Notes: generated from the sequence alone by a model not told the origin. Positions 25,932 through 33,336 are shown, counted from the stretch's first letter. The stretch is 64,000 nucleotides of DNA from an uncultured Prevotellaceae bacterium (GCA_900316575.1 ONDJ01000005.1:62001-126000), one strand, 5' to 3'. Program-made: numbers and translations.

Positions 25932-26174
25932 CTATGCTAATTTTTGGGCAAGCGCGTCGGCCATTTCTCCTACGCACTGCCATTTGAGAATTTCGCGGCT
26001 CGTAAAGCGCACGCCAAAAGCCTGCTCTACTTCAACGATTAGCTGTACGTGCGAAAGGCTGTCCCATTCTTCGATATCCGCAGAAGAAGTGCTGGCATTG
26101 ATGGTCAAAAAGTCGTCATCAAATACATCGCGAAAAATTGCCGTGAGTCGCGTATAGATTTCTTGTTCTGTCAT
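25932..26174 (-). CDS. acyl carrier protein of the MBOAT/FkbH operon
   Basis: This 80-residue four-helix carrier has the phosphopantetheine attachment site EEWDSLSHVQLIVEVE (Ser39 in DSL). It lies between the FkbH gene (16 bp upstream) and the MBOAT gene (2 bp downstream), not next to fatty-acid synthase genes. It is therefore probably a dedicated carrier loaded by FkbH rather than the housekeeping AcpP. Confidence 0.93.
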   Translation of the reverse strand: MTEQEIYTRLTAIFRDVFDDDFLTINASTSSADIEEWDSLSHVQLIVEVEQAFGVRFTSREILKWQCVGEMADALAQKLA

Positions 26175-26190
26175 TTTTTTTGCAGTGTTG

Positions 26191-27987
26191 TTATGTAGTT
26201 GGGTTGGTATCCTCTTTCTTTATATAACATGGTTGGGGGGTGTATGCCTCTACGTCTAATGTGTAGGCAACGGCTGTGGGCGTGCTGCGTTTGGCATGTG
26301 CGTTCTTGGCTTCGCGTGAGCAAACCGGTGCAGGCTTGAAATCGTGGGCTGGCAAAAGGTTGGCTACCATTGCGTTTTTTGCCGTGGGGATGTATTCTGC
26401 AGCAATGTGCTTGAAGCCTTTTCTCTTGGCGGTTTCTACAATGGTGTTTGCTACAAAATGTTCCATGCCACGTTGCAACACACGGCACGACATCAGCCAT
26501 GTGTCAATAAATACGGTGTCGATGTCTAAACGTTCTAAGACCACTATGCTAATCAATCCCTGTTTGCCATAATTGTCGGCAAGTGAGAAGCAAAGCACCG
26601 TGAAGTCCGTTGTGTTTTCGCCTAAAGATTGCAGTTCTGCTTCGGTGTATCTGCGTGTTCGCAAGTTGAACTGATTGCTGCGCTGTGTGAGCTGTGCCGC
26701 ACGTGGTGTGTTGAACGGTGTGAGCCCTTCAACCGTGGCTTTCATCTGAAGAGAGACCAGATATTCGTCTTCGCCTTGGAATTGGCTGCGGGTGGCCCTG
26801 CGAGCTGCTTCTTGCCGATATTGTATGTTTCTTTGAGCATCAGCTACGGAATGAGTGGCGGTCTCAAACAGATGCTGTGACGACAAAAAGTCAACCCAAA
26901 GCGCAGGGTCTTCAGGTAGTTCGGGCACACATATTCCAGGAACGCCTTTGCGTACCATGCCTCGTTCAAAGGGATTGTCGTCGATGAAGACCATTTGGTC
27001 TGTACTGATGTTCAGCACTTGCGAAATGTGCAGGATGTTGTCGGCTTTGGTCTGCCAGTTGGCTATGAACACCGCCACGTCGTCTATCCTTAGGATCATA
27101 TCGGGATGCTGGGCAAAAGCCTCGCGCGCTATAGGCTCATCGTTTTTTGACGCGATGCAAAGAATAATGCCGCGCGCCACCAACTTTTTGATCCAGCGTT
27201 GAATGTCAGCATATGCTCTGCCAATGCCTAATGAATGGCCTATCTGCAAACCGCTGATGCCGTCTTCGCTCACAATGCCTCCCCAGAGGGTATTGTCAAG
27301 GTCGGCAATGAGCACTTTGCGAAGCACACCGCGCCGCACTGTTACGGCATTGATTATTCTTTCAGCTAAGAGGGGAAGTGCCAAGAGCGATAGTTCCAAC
27401 TCGGTTGTGGCATAGACGGCTTCGTCCATGATTTGGCCTCGGCCCATTTGTGCTTGTAGTGCATCGAGGTCGCACACGATAAAATTAGCATGGTTTTCAG
27501 CGCGCTGTTGCAATCCAAGGTTGAGCCGTCGAATCTGATTGGGCAATGAAGCTGGCACACTCGCCGCCAGCGTTCCCCAAATGCCATCGTCCGTCATGGG
27601 GCAGTTGATGGCAATGATGGTGCGACGCGAATAATAGTCCTCGCTGAGTAGCTTGTCGTAAAAGTCTAATTCTTCTTCAGCCGCACGTGCTTGTCTTTCA
27701 GGTTGGAGCATCGCATGGCGCGCAGCAAACTTATGGGCAGAGCGATATACCACCACGTATTCGGCATCAAATTTTCGCAAATTGCTGTCGGGCAGTAGCA
27801 ATTCGCGCTCATCGCTGCCATAATCTGTTTCTTGGATTTGCAAATCCACGTTGCGCAGTGACGCTTTTCCGCGTAGAGCCGTTGCGAGTAGGGGAGTGGC
27901 TGTGTCGCCAGCGAGTGCCATTTTCACGCTTGGAAACATGGAACAGTCTTGGCGCGTAGCTCTTTTGAGTTCTCTGAAGGTGTGCAT
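26191..27987 (-). CDS. FkbH-like HAD-IIIC protein (acyl-ACP loading enzyme)
   Basis: The protein has 598 residues. An N-terminal SGNH-like region (22-130) precedes a HAD domain with LIADLDNTLWGGIVSEDG (Asp229, Asp231) and FIDDNPFERGMVRKGVPG, followed by a C-terminal GNAT-like segment (FIDTWLMSCRVLQRGMEHFV). Characterised FkbH proteins dephosphorylate 1,3-bisphosphoglycerate and load a glyceroyl group onto an ACP thiol. Next to an ACP and an MBOAT, it suggests that glycerate or a related short acyl group is transferred to a surface polymer. It is the first gene of the operon and divergent from the SGNH-like gene. Confidence 0.88.
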   Translation of the reverse strand: MHTFRELKRATRQDCSMFPSVKMALAGDTATPLLATALRGKASLRNVDLQIQETDYGSDERELLLPDSNLRKFDAEYVVVYRSAHKFAARHAMLQPERQARAAEEELDFYDKLLSEDYYSRRTIIAINCPMTDDGIWGTLAASVPASLPNQIRRLNLGLQQRAENHANFIVCDLDALQAQMGRGQIMDEAVYATTELELSLLALPLLAERIINAVTVRRGVLRKVLIADLDNTLWGGIVSEDGISGLQIGHSLGIGRAYADIQRWIKKLVARGIILCIASKNDEPIAREAFAQHPDMILRIDDVAVFIANWQTKADNILHISQVLNISTDQMVFIDDNPFERGMVRKGVPGICVPELPEDPALWVDFLSSQHLFETATHSVADAQRNIQYRQEAARRATRSQFQGEDEYLVSLQMKATVEGLTPFNTPRAAQLTQRSNQFNLRTRRYTEAELQSLGENTTDFTVLCFSLADNYGKQGLISIVVLERLDIDTVFIDTWLMSCRVLQRGMEHFVANTIVETAKRKGFKHIAAEYIPTAKNAMVANLLPAHDFKPAPVCSREAKNAHAKRSTPTAVAYTLDVEAYTPQPCYIKKEDTNPTT

Positions 27988-28033
27988 CGTATTGATTTGA
28001 GCGCAAATTTAGTGCTTATTCACGACAATAGAG

Positions 28034-28041
28034 TAACTTTG
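28034..28041 (+). promoter_or_regulatory. -7 box (TAACTTTG) of the SGNH-like gene
   Basis: TAACTTTG matches TAnnTTTG and lies 46 bp before the ATG at 28088, in the 100-bp divergent gap with the FkbH operon. Confidence 0.6.
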
Positions 28042-28087
28042 CACAGATTTTGAACGGCTTGCTGTGCCTTCCTTCACACTTATCTTC

Positions 28088-29017
28088 ATGCCTCAGAAAG
28101 TTTCATCCCTTATGCGCCTTCGTCACGTTGTTTACTTCGTGCTACCCTTGTTGGTTCTATTTGCAGCGGGCGAGGTAGGTTTGCGCACGATGCCCAATGC
28201 TTATCGCATAAAGGCTGAAGGCATTGAGCGAAAGGCTCCTGAGATCGAAACTTTAATAATCGGTGCTTCGCATTCGCTGATGGGCATACGTCCCAGCCTG
28301 TTGCGCACAAAGGCTTTCAATATGGCAGCGGTTAGTGAAACGTTAGATATCAATGAGATGGTTCTACAGACCTATATTTCCCACTTGCCGTGTCTCAAGA
28401 ACGTTGTCATTGCTGTTGATGCCGCCATCCTTTTTGATCCCTCTCTACCCGAGGGTGACGAAGCTTTTCGCACAACGTACTATAATCTTTATATGCCTAC
28501 GCCGCGCATAGGCCATTGGCCACAGTTTGCCTTTGAGATGGCATCGTGGCAAAGCACGAAAAACAAGTTGGGAGCTTTGCTCAGCGGCGAAGCCAGTGCT
28601 GAGGTCGATTCCTTAGGCTGGTACACGGGTTATAGACTTGAAACGCGCGACGAAGCCTCATTTGCTGACGAAATAGTTAAGACACGTGCCATGCACCATG
28701 CTCAGTATGGCACGAAGCATCTTCCGGCAAACCTCAAAGCCTTGCAACGCATATACGATTTGTGTTGCGAACACAATGTTATGCTCATGATCCTCACCAC
28801 ACCAGTGATCAAAGCTTATACAACAGCCTTGCCGCAATGGGCACACGACAGCGTGAAACACACGTTGGACTGCTATCGTGAGAAACCCAATGTTGAAGTA
28901 AAAGAATATGCAGCTGATGATCGTTTCTCACCTATAGATTTTCACGACCCCGACCATCTCAATACAGTAGGCGCATCCAAGTTCTCTCAAATACTGAACA
29001 AGGAACTTGACCTTTGA
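28088..29017 (+). CDS. membrane-anchored SGNH-like protein (DltD/AlgX-like partner)
   Basis: The protein has 309 residues from ATG at 28088. One N-terminal TM helix (VVYFVLPLLVLFAAGEVGL) leaves the body outside the membrane. LIIGASHSLMGI resembles the GxSxS nucleophile block of SGNH hydrolases, and FHDPDHLNTVGASKF near the C-terminus supplies the DxxH block. Such proteins assist MBOAT acyltransferases as the final transfer or esterase step (DltD, AlgJ/AlgX, PatB). Divergent placement next to MBOAT-ACP-FkbH supports that role. A later ATG at 28112 is also possible. Confidence 0.75.
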   Translation: MPQKVSSLMRLRHVVYFVLPLLVLFAAGEVGLRTMPNAYRIKAEGIERKAPEIETLIIGASHSLMGIRPSLLRTKAFNMAAVSETLDINEMVLQTYISHLPCLKNVVIAVDAAILFDPSLPEGDEAFRTTYYNLYMPTPRIGHWPQFAFEMASWQSTKNKLGALLSGEASAEVDSLGWYTGYRLETRDEASFADEIVKTRAMHHAQYGTKHLPANLKALQRIYDLCCEHNVMLMILTTPVIKAYTTALPQWAHDSVKHTLDCYREKPNVEVKEYAADDRFSPIDFHDPDHLNTVGASKFSQILNKELDL

Positions 29018-29103
29018 ACTTTTTTGCTCTCTACAAGGCTTATTCTTCGTTTTTTATCGTACCTCCGCTAGAGGAGCGTTTTTTCAGCTGAAACGCCACG
29101 GGC

Positions 29104-29181
29104 TGAAAATCGATTTTCAACGCGAGGAAAATCGATTTTCAAGCACAGACGATCGATTTTCATCGCGAAGAAAATGAATTG
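29104..29181. repeat. cluster of GAAAATCGATTTTC palindromes
   Basis: A perfect 16-bp palindrome TGAAAATCGATTTTCA lies at 29104-29119 and a second perfect 14-bp copy at 29127-29140. A half-degenerate copy (GATCGATTTTCA) lies at 29151-29162 and a decayed one (GAAAATGAATTGTC) at about 29169-29182. Related units recur at 55769-55805. Confidence 0.8.
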
Positions 29182-29307
29182 TCAGGCCTTGAAAAAAATC
29201 TGACAATTGTAGTTTCACGTTTTAGGTTGATTACTTTTCGTCTTAATTGCGATAAAGGTTTACGCTTTTGCGACTAAGACTTTGGGGTGTTGTTGGTATG
29301 CTGTATG

Positions 29308-29356
29308 AAAAAAATCCCGCTGTGCAAAAAACTTTTCGCATGGCGGGATTTTTTTT
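29308..29356. terminator. bidirectional terminator after rarA
   Basis: AAAAAAATCCCGC (29308-29320) pairs with GCGGGATTTTTTT (from 29343). T runs flank both sides. It lies about 40 bp past the rarA stop and may also end the SGNH-like transcript. Confidence 0.85.
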
Positions 29357-29393
29357 GGGGGGCGATGTTGTTTTCAGTCGTGGGCGTGTGTGG

Positions 29394-30674
29394 CTATTCA
29401 GCTTTGCTGCTTTCGTTGTCTTCCCAACAACGTTTCCAATAGTCGCTGAGCTTGCGTTCCTGTGGGCTGTCGGCGGGGTTCCAAAACCGTGTGCCTTGCA
29501 AGGCATCGGGCAGATATTGCTGGCGGGTGAAGTGGCCAGGAAAATCGTGGGGATAGCGATAGCCATCGTAGTAGCCCAAGTCTTTCATCAGTTGGGTTGG
29601 CGCATTGCGTAGGTGGAGCGGAACGGGTAGGTTGCCACTGCGTTTTACTTCTTCAAGCGCACTTTCAACGGCCAGATAGGCCGTGTTGCTTTTAGGAGAG
29701 CTGGCCAGATAAACGGTGGCTTCGGCCAAAGGAATACGACCTTCCGGCCATCCTATTTTAGCCACAGCGTCGAAGGCTGCATTGGCAAGGAGTAGCGCGT
29801 TGGGGTTGGCCAAACCGATGTCTTCGGCAGCGCTGATCACAAGTCGGCGGGCAATAAACTTTGGGTCTTCACCGCCTGCAATCATTCGGGCTAAATAGTA
29901 AACAGCAGCGTCGGGGTCGCTGCCGCGTATGCTCTTGATGAAGGCTGATATGATGTCGTAGTGTTGCTCTCCGTCTTTGTCGTATGCCACGGGATTGGCT
30001 TGCAAACAAGTAGTGACCGTTGCGTCGTCAATCGTGAGCGTGCCTTGCGGGTGAGCCGTTTCAATGAGCTCAAGAATGCCGAGAAGCTTTCGGGCATCGC
30101 CTCCGCTGTAGCGAAGCAGTGCGCCTGTTTCTTTTACTTCAACATTGCGCTTGACCAGCACCTCGTCGGTGGTAATGGCGGTGTGCATCAGTTGGAGCAA
30201 ATCTTCTTTGCCCAAGGGTTCGAGCACATAAACTTGACAGCGCGACAGCAAAGGCCGTATCACTTCAAAGGAAGGGTTTTCTGTTGTAGCACCGATGAGT
30301 GTAACGGTGCCATTCTCTACGGCTCCGAGTAGCGAGTCCTGCTGTGATTTTGAGAAACGATGTATTTCGTCAATGAACAGAATAGGCGTAGCACTGTTGA
30401 AGAAGCGTCCGTTACGCGCTTTGTCAATGACTTCGCGCACTTCCTTCACGCCGCTCGTCACTGCGCTGAGTGTGAAGAAAGGCACTTGCAGCGTTTCGGC
30501 CACAATGCGTGCGAGTGTGGTTTTTCCTACTCCAGGCGGTCCCCAAAGGATAAAACTGGTGACACGACCCGTCTCAATCATGCCGCGAAGCACAGCTCCA
30601 GGCCCCACAAGGTGTTTCTGCCCGATGTATCCGTCGAGCGTTGTGGGGCGCATTCGTTCGGCCAGTGGTTTCAT
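29394..30674 (-). CDS. rarA: replication-associated recombination protein A (RarA/MgsA)
   Basis: This 426-residue AAA+ ATPase acts at stalled replication forks. From ATG at 30674 it reads MKPLAERMRPTTLDGYIGQKH, the usual N-terminus. Walker A is GPPGVGKT (45-52), Walker B is ILFIDEIHRF and sensor 1 lies in LIGATTENPSF. The C-terminal MgsA domain has RGSDPDAAVYYLARMIAGGEDP and YPHDF. The longer frame reaching 31022 runs through the upstream ncRNA and was rejected. Confidence 0.97.
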   Translation of the reverse strand: MKPLAERMRPTTLDGYIGQKHLVGPGAVLRGMIETGRVTSFILWGPPGVGKTTLARIVAETLQVPFFTLSAVTSGVKEVREVIDKARNGRFFNSATPILFIDEIHRFSKSQQDSLLGAVENGTVTLIGATTENPSFEVIRPLLSRCQVYVLEPLGKEDLLQLMHTAITTDEVLVKRNVEVKETGALLRYSGGDARKLLGILELIETAHPQGTLTIDDATVTTCLQANPVAYDKDGEQHYDIISAFIKSIRGSDPDAAVYYLARMIAGGEDPKFIARRLVISAAEDIGLANPNALLLANAAFDAVAKIGWPEGRIPLAEATVYLASSPKSNTAYLAVESALEEVKRSGNLPVPLHLRNAPTQLMKDLGYYDGYRYPHDFPGHFTRQQYLPDALQGTRFWNPADSPQERKLSDYWKRCWEDNESSKAE

Positions 30675-30707
30675 GGTTCTTAAAGTAATGTGCGGAGAAT
30701 GCTGTCT

Positions 30708-30943
30708 AAAACATAGGCGGGTTTCCCAATGCTGAAATGAGGAAACCCGCCGATGTGTAAGGAAGGCTGCATCAGTGATGTGATGAAACTCCGGGAATAA
30801 TAGGATTTGAGCGCCGCCAAGTCTTTGTAATCCGACCCCATTCCCTACGGGAACGTATCGGCACGCCATTGAGCAGGGCAAGCATTCTCGGATATTCAGT
30901 TCTAATTTGATGAGTATCCCAATCGAACCTTTGCAGCCTTTTG
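30708..30943 (-). ncRNA. ssrS: probable 6S RNA (ssrS-like), upstream of rarA
   Basis: On the minus strand a near-consensus promoter (TTTG at 30977-30980, 19 bp, TACTTTTG at 30950-30957) begins a non-coding stretch of about 235 nt. It ends at a perfect 11-bp GC-rich hairpin (GGCGGGTTTCC/GGAAACCCGCC, 30716-30751) followed by a T-rich stretch. Internal complementary stretches such as GTTCCCG/CGGGAA fit a long bulged rod. 6S RNA genes lie beside rarA in Firmicutes, and Bacteroidales have a 6S RNA of similar size. Ends are approximate. Another small RNA remains possible. Confidence 0.6.
30716..30751 (-). terminator. terminator of the 6S-like RNA
   Basis: GGCGGGTTTCC (30716-30726) and GGAAACCCGCC (30741-30751) pair perfectly. 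On the minus strand TATGTTTT follows. Confidence 0.8.
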
Positions 30944-30949
30944 GTATTG

Positions 30950-30980
30950 CAAAAGTAGGCATAACGGGAAAATTAGCAAA
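30950..30980 (-). promoter_or_regulatory. near-consensus Bacteroidetes promoter of the 6S-like RNA
   Basis: On the minus strand TTTG is followed by 19 bases and TACTTTTG, matching the TTTG/TAnnTTTG consensus. It is one of the better promoter matches in the window. Confidence 0.75.
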
Positions 30981-31024
30981 GACTTTTGCGGCTTTTTTGT
31001 TCTTTCTGTGTTTTATGAGCAAAG

Positions 31025-31058
31025 TAAAGCCCCGGCATAATGCTACGGCGGGGCTTTA
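31025..31058 (-). terminator. terminator of the ECF sigma/Spy-like operon
   Basis: TAAAGCCCCG (31025-31034) pairs with CGGGGCTTTA (31049-31058). It lies 43 bp beyond the stop at 31102. Confidence 0.65.
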
Positions 31059-31101
31059 GAATGTATTTATCTCAACTCAGAAAGACTGTGATGGGAGTTT
31101 C

Positions 31102-31620
31102 TTATCTGCGGCGATGGGTGGCGTTGCGGAACGTGGTGCGACGGAATTTGTCATCGGCAGCTTTGATAGCCAATATCTTTGAAGCGGGTATTCCTCGTTG
31201 GCGCAAACGGTCGGTCAACGTCCTGTCAAGGTCGGCGAGTTGGCGTTGCATTTGTTGGATGCCAGTGAGAATACGTTCGCAGTCGCGCTCACTGAGATGC
31301 TCGGTGTTGACACGCTCACAGGCTTTGCCAATCTTGCGATGCAATTCTCGCTGTCGGTCTTTGATTTCAAAGAAGACGGGGAATACGATGTCGGCTTGTT
31401 GAGGTGTTAGCTTGGCTTCACGTGTGATAAACTCGCGAACCTTCGCCCGAAACTCTGTTGGATTAAAGTCGGGACGGCCTCTATGTCCATGTGTTCCAGA
31501 TTGCTGATGATGCGGATGCTGGCTTCGCCCTTGTGCATAGGTCGTAAGCTGCATGCTTGGCGTTATTGCAAAAAGAGCTGTGAGCGCGATGGCGACTATG
31601 ATGTTTTTACTGCAGTTCAT
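31102..31620 (-). CDS. exported Spy/CpxP-like (LTxxQ) protein
   Basis: The protein has 172 residues with an N-terminal signal segment (IIVAIALTALFAITPSMQ...YAQ). A His-rich stretch (HPHHQQSGTHGHRG) and a helical domain with REAKLTPQQADIVFPVFFEIKDRQRELHRK follow, like the LTxxQ motif of Spy, CpxP and ZraP periplasmic stress proteins. The His-rich part may bind metal. It is the last gene of an operon behind an ECF sigma factor and a membrane protein, and overlaps the latter by 14 bp. A role in envelope-stress sensing or chaperoning is inference. Confidence 0.7.
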   Translation of the reverse strand: MNCSKNIIVAIALTALFAITPSMQLTTYAQGRSQHPHHQQSGTHGHRGRPDFNPTEFRAKVREFITREAKLTPQQADIVFPVFFEIKDRQRELHRKIGKACERVNTEHLSERDCERILTGIQQMQRQLADLDRTLTDRLRQRGIPASKILAIKAADDKFRRTTFRNATHRRR

Positions 31621-31966
31621 CTTGATAGTTATAAAGACTTTGTTCGTCGAGCATTAGGTAGGAATAGAGTTCGTCCTGACTATCTGTAGGCGTGGTAGAT
31701 ACGGTGCTCAGTTGCTTTTCGTCGGGATAGTCTGTGGCAGGATTGTTGTGCTGCATAGCTTTTGTACCAAGGGCTATGACGGCGATTACGGCAGCTGCAC
31801 TCAGATAGGGACGCACCATTTGCCAGATTGTGGGCTTTAGCGGTTTTACGTTGGTGACTGGCTCGGGAATGCGAGCCATCATCCGCGAGGTAAAGTCGCT
31901 AAAATACGCCTCGGGCACGCGAAATGGTGTGTCTGGTGAAGAGGGAAGAGTGAATGGAGTATTCAT
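31607..31966 (-). CDS. small single-TM protein in ECF sigma operon (possible anti-sigma)
   Basis: The protein has 119 residues. A cytosolic N-terminal half has RVPEAYFSDFTSRMMARIP, a motif often seen in Bacteroidetes proteins encoded after ECF sigma factors. One TM helix (about 54-70, YLSAAAVIAVIALGT) and an acidic exterior tail (DELYSYLMLDEQSLYNYQDEL) follow. Position after the sigma gene and before the Spy-like gene suggests an anti-sigma or sensor role, but no zinc anti-sigma motif is visible. Confidence 0.65.
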   Translation of the reverse strand: MNTPFTLPSSPDTPFRVPEAYFSDFTSRMMARIPEPVTNVKPLKPTIWQMVRPYLSAAAVIAVIALGTKAMQHNNPATDYPDEKQLSTVSTTPTDSQDELYSYLMLDEQSLYNYQDELQ

Positions 31967-32017
31967 AGCGTTCTTTATATTTATTACGGTGTTATGACGT
32001 GTGGGGAGCGTTTTGGT

Positions 32018-32542
32018 TTAATCTCGGTTATTAAAAAAAGTTTTAATTTTCTTCACAGCGATATGATAGGAGGCCTTGAGGGCACCGACACTGGTGTTTA
32101 GAATTTCGCTCATTTCTTCATACTTCATTTGCTGATAGTACTTCATGTTGAAGACGAGGCGTTGCTTATCGGGCAATGTGGCAATAGCCTTTTGGAGTTG
32201 CAGCTGTAATTCGTCGCCATCAAAGTAGGGGTCGCTTTGCAGCGTGCGCTCCACGTCTGTGTCTTCGAGTGCCACACTGCTGCGACGACGCGAAAGAAAG
32301 CTCAGGCTTTCGTTAGTGGCAATGCGATAGAGCCATGTGCTGACTTTGGCTTCGCCCTTAAACTGATCTAAGGCTGCCCAAGCTTTGAGAAACGTTTCTT
32401 GCATTACGTCGTCGGCATCATCGTGCGTGAGCACCATCGAACGTATGTGGCGATAGAGTTGAGGACCATAGAGTCGCACCGTTTCTTCAAAAGCGGCACG
32501 CCGAGTGTTTGGGTCGAGCAGACGGCTATTAAGTTCGTCCAC
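32018..32542 (-). CDS. ECF-type RNA polymerase sigma factor
   Basis: The protein has 174 residues from GTG at 32542. Region 2 has ADDVMQETFLKAWAALDQF and VSTWLYRIATNESLSFLSRRR. Region 4 has LPDKQRLVFNMKYYQQMKYEEMSEILNTSVGALKASYHIAVKKIK. The frame runs up to 32593, but an ATG start there lies within the terminator of the upstream gene (32577-32598). GTG at 32542 is therefore the better start. It probably controls the Spy-like envelope operon it heads. Confidence 0.93.
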   Translation of the reverse strand: MDELNSRLLDPNTRRAAFEETVRLYGPQLYRHIRSMVLTHDDADDVMQETFLKAWAALDQFKGEAKVSTWLYRIATNESLSFLSRRRSSVALEDTDVERTLQSDPYFDGDELQLQLQKAIATLPDKQRLVFNMKYYQQMKYEEMSEILNTSVGALKASYHIAVKKIKTFFNNRD

Positions 32543-32570
32543 GATTGGTTGGTTTTGAGTTTTTGGTCTT

Positions 32571-32598
32571 AAAAAAACGGGATGCAAGAGCATCCCGT
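32571..32598 (-). terminator. terminator after the T9SS-tail protein gene
   Basis: ACGGGATGC (32577-32585) pairs with GCATCCCGT (32590-32598) across AAGA. On the minus strand it is followed by a run of T. It separates the 32643 gene from the sigma gene and helps fix the sigma start. Confidence 0.9.
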
Positions 32599-32642
32599 TA
32601 GAATTATAGCTTATGAAAAATCGGGTGCAAGCTAAAAGCCTT

Positions 32643-32960
32643 TTAGCCTAAGCTTACCTTGCGAACCAAGTCGCCTACTTTAACAATGTAACAACCGCGA
32701 GGGAGACCCGTATTGATCGTCTCGTCGTTGGCACTGAGCCTTACGCTCTTGACTTTCTGACCCGTGACATTGTAGATGTCAACAACCATGCCTGCTGCCC
32801 CTGTGATGCGAAGCGTATTGCCACGAACGATTATCTTAACATCGTTCTGCACCGCAAACACAGCCTCGGGGTCATTGAGGCTTAGGCTTTCAGCTGTGGC
32901 CACTCGGGGCACAGCTATTAGTGAGAAAATAAGGCTTATAACGAGTATGGTCTTTTTCAT
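32643..32960 (-). CDS. small exported protein consisting of a T9SS-type tail domain
   Basis: The protein has 105 residues from ATG at 32960. After a signal peptide (MKKTILVISLIFSLIAVPRVATAE) nearly the whole mature part is a beta-sandwich tail. It runs VDIYNVTGQKVKSVRL, then INTGLPRGCYIVKVGDLVRKVSLG, the layout of type A C-terminal sorting domains of the type IX secretion system. There is no cargo domain. It could be a stand-alone tail-like protein or the relic of a larger secreted protein. It has its own terminator. Confidence 0.7.
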   Translation of the reverse strand: MKKTILVISLIFSLIAVPRVATAESLSLNDPEAVFAVQNDVKIIVRGNTLRITGAAGMVVDIYNVTGQKVKSVRLSANDETINTGLPRGCYIVKVGDLVRKVSLG

Positions 32961-33129
32961 AACTTTCCTTTTTACGCTGCAAATATAGATAAGCTTTGCT
33001 TTGCGACCAAATTTTTTCCGTGATTTATACAATAAAACGCCGTTTCCTCGTTTTGAGCTGCATATTTACTCCTACTATAATAATAGGTATCCGCGCTGCG
33101 CGCGCTAAGTGCGAGTTTAGTGTACTGGT

Positions 33130-33146
33130 GCAGGCGAGATGCCTGC
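33130..33146. repeat. GC-rich hairpin element
   Basis: GCAGGC (33130-33135) and GCCTGC (33141-33146) flank GAGAT, followed by GTTCCCAGG. The block 51076-51101 (GCAGGCGGGACGCATGTGCTCCGGGG) is a diverged relative. Confidence 0.5.
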
Positions 33147-33160
33147 GTTCCCAGGGCGCA

Positions 33161-33317
33161 GCTTCGCGAAGATAGGCTGTGGCTCGGCAAAGAAAATGAA
33201 CAAGTTCCTTTTCTCTGCTTTTCGCTTGCACTACTTTGCTTCGCGAAGATAGGCTGCAGCTCGGCAAAGAAAATGAACAAGTTCCTTTTCTCTGCTCTCG
33301 CCTTGCACTATCTTTGC
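33161..33317 (+). repeat. two tandem copies of the interspersed promoter repeat (A and B)
   Basis: The units start at 33161 and 33238 (77-bp period). The first 59 bp of each differ at only two positions (GTGGCTCGG versus GCAGCTCGG). Copy B ends CTCGCCTTGCACTATCTTTGC, identical to the end of copy C at 19 kb. Copy A ends with a one-base-short version (TTGCACTACTTTGC), so its -7 box is broken. Confidence 0.85.
33309..33316 (+). promoter_or_regulatory. -7 box (TATCTTTG) of proS
   Basis: TATCTTTG matches TAnnTTTG, lies 20 bp before the ATG at 33337 and is the 3' end of repeat copy B. Confidence 0.6.
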
Positions 33318-33336
33318 ACCCCGAAACAATTAAACT

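Larger units (their letters stand above)
29018..29393. other. 376-bp gap with palindromic repeats and rarA terminator
   Basis: There is no gene here. It contains a cluster of GAAAATCGATTTTC-type palindromes (29104-29181) and the hairpin that ends rarA (29308-29356). Confidence 0.7.
30675..31101. other. 427-bp gap holding a structured RNA gene and an operon terminator
   Basis: There is no protein gene. It contains a minus-strand promoter, a roughly 235-nt structured transcript ending in a terminator (probable 6S RNA), and the terminator of the Spy-like operon (31025-31058). Confidence 0.75.
32961..33336. other. 376-bp gap with tandem promoter repeats before proS
   Basis: No gene was seen. 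It contains a GCAGGC-gagat-GCCTGC hairpin (33130-33146) and two tandem copies of the interspersed promoter repeat (33161-33317). Confidence 0.6.

Noticed and set aside
29104..29181. CRISPR array
   Set aside because: The units are palindromes with unequal, short spacing and no unique spacers of constant length, and no cas genes are present.
30880..30935. tRNA-like T-loop (GTTCGATT on the minus strand)
   Set aside because: No cloverleaf can be drawn around it. The region is better explained as part of the structured RNA upstream of rarA.
30675..31022. N-terminal extension of RarA to 542 residues
   Set aside because: The extension has no similarity to the family, and the region carries a promoter, structured RNA and terminator. 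The canonical MKPLAERMRP start is at 30674.
32543..32593. ATG start of the ECF sigma factor at 32593
   Set aside because: This start lies within a terminator hairpin of the upstream gene. GTG at 32542 gives a normal-length sigma factor.
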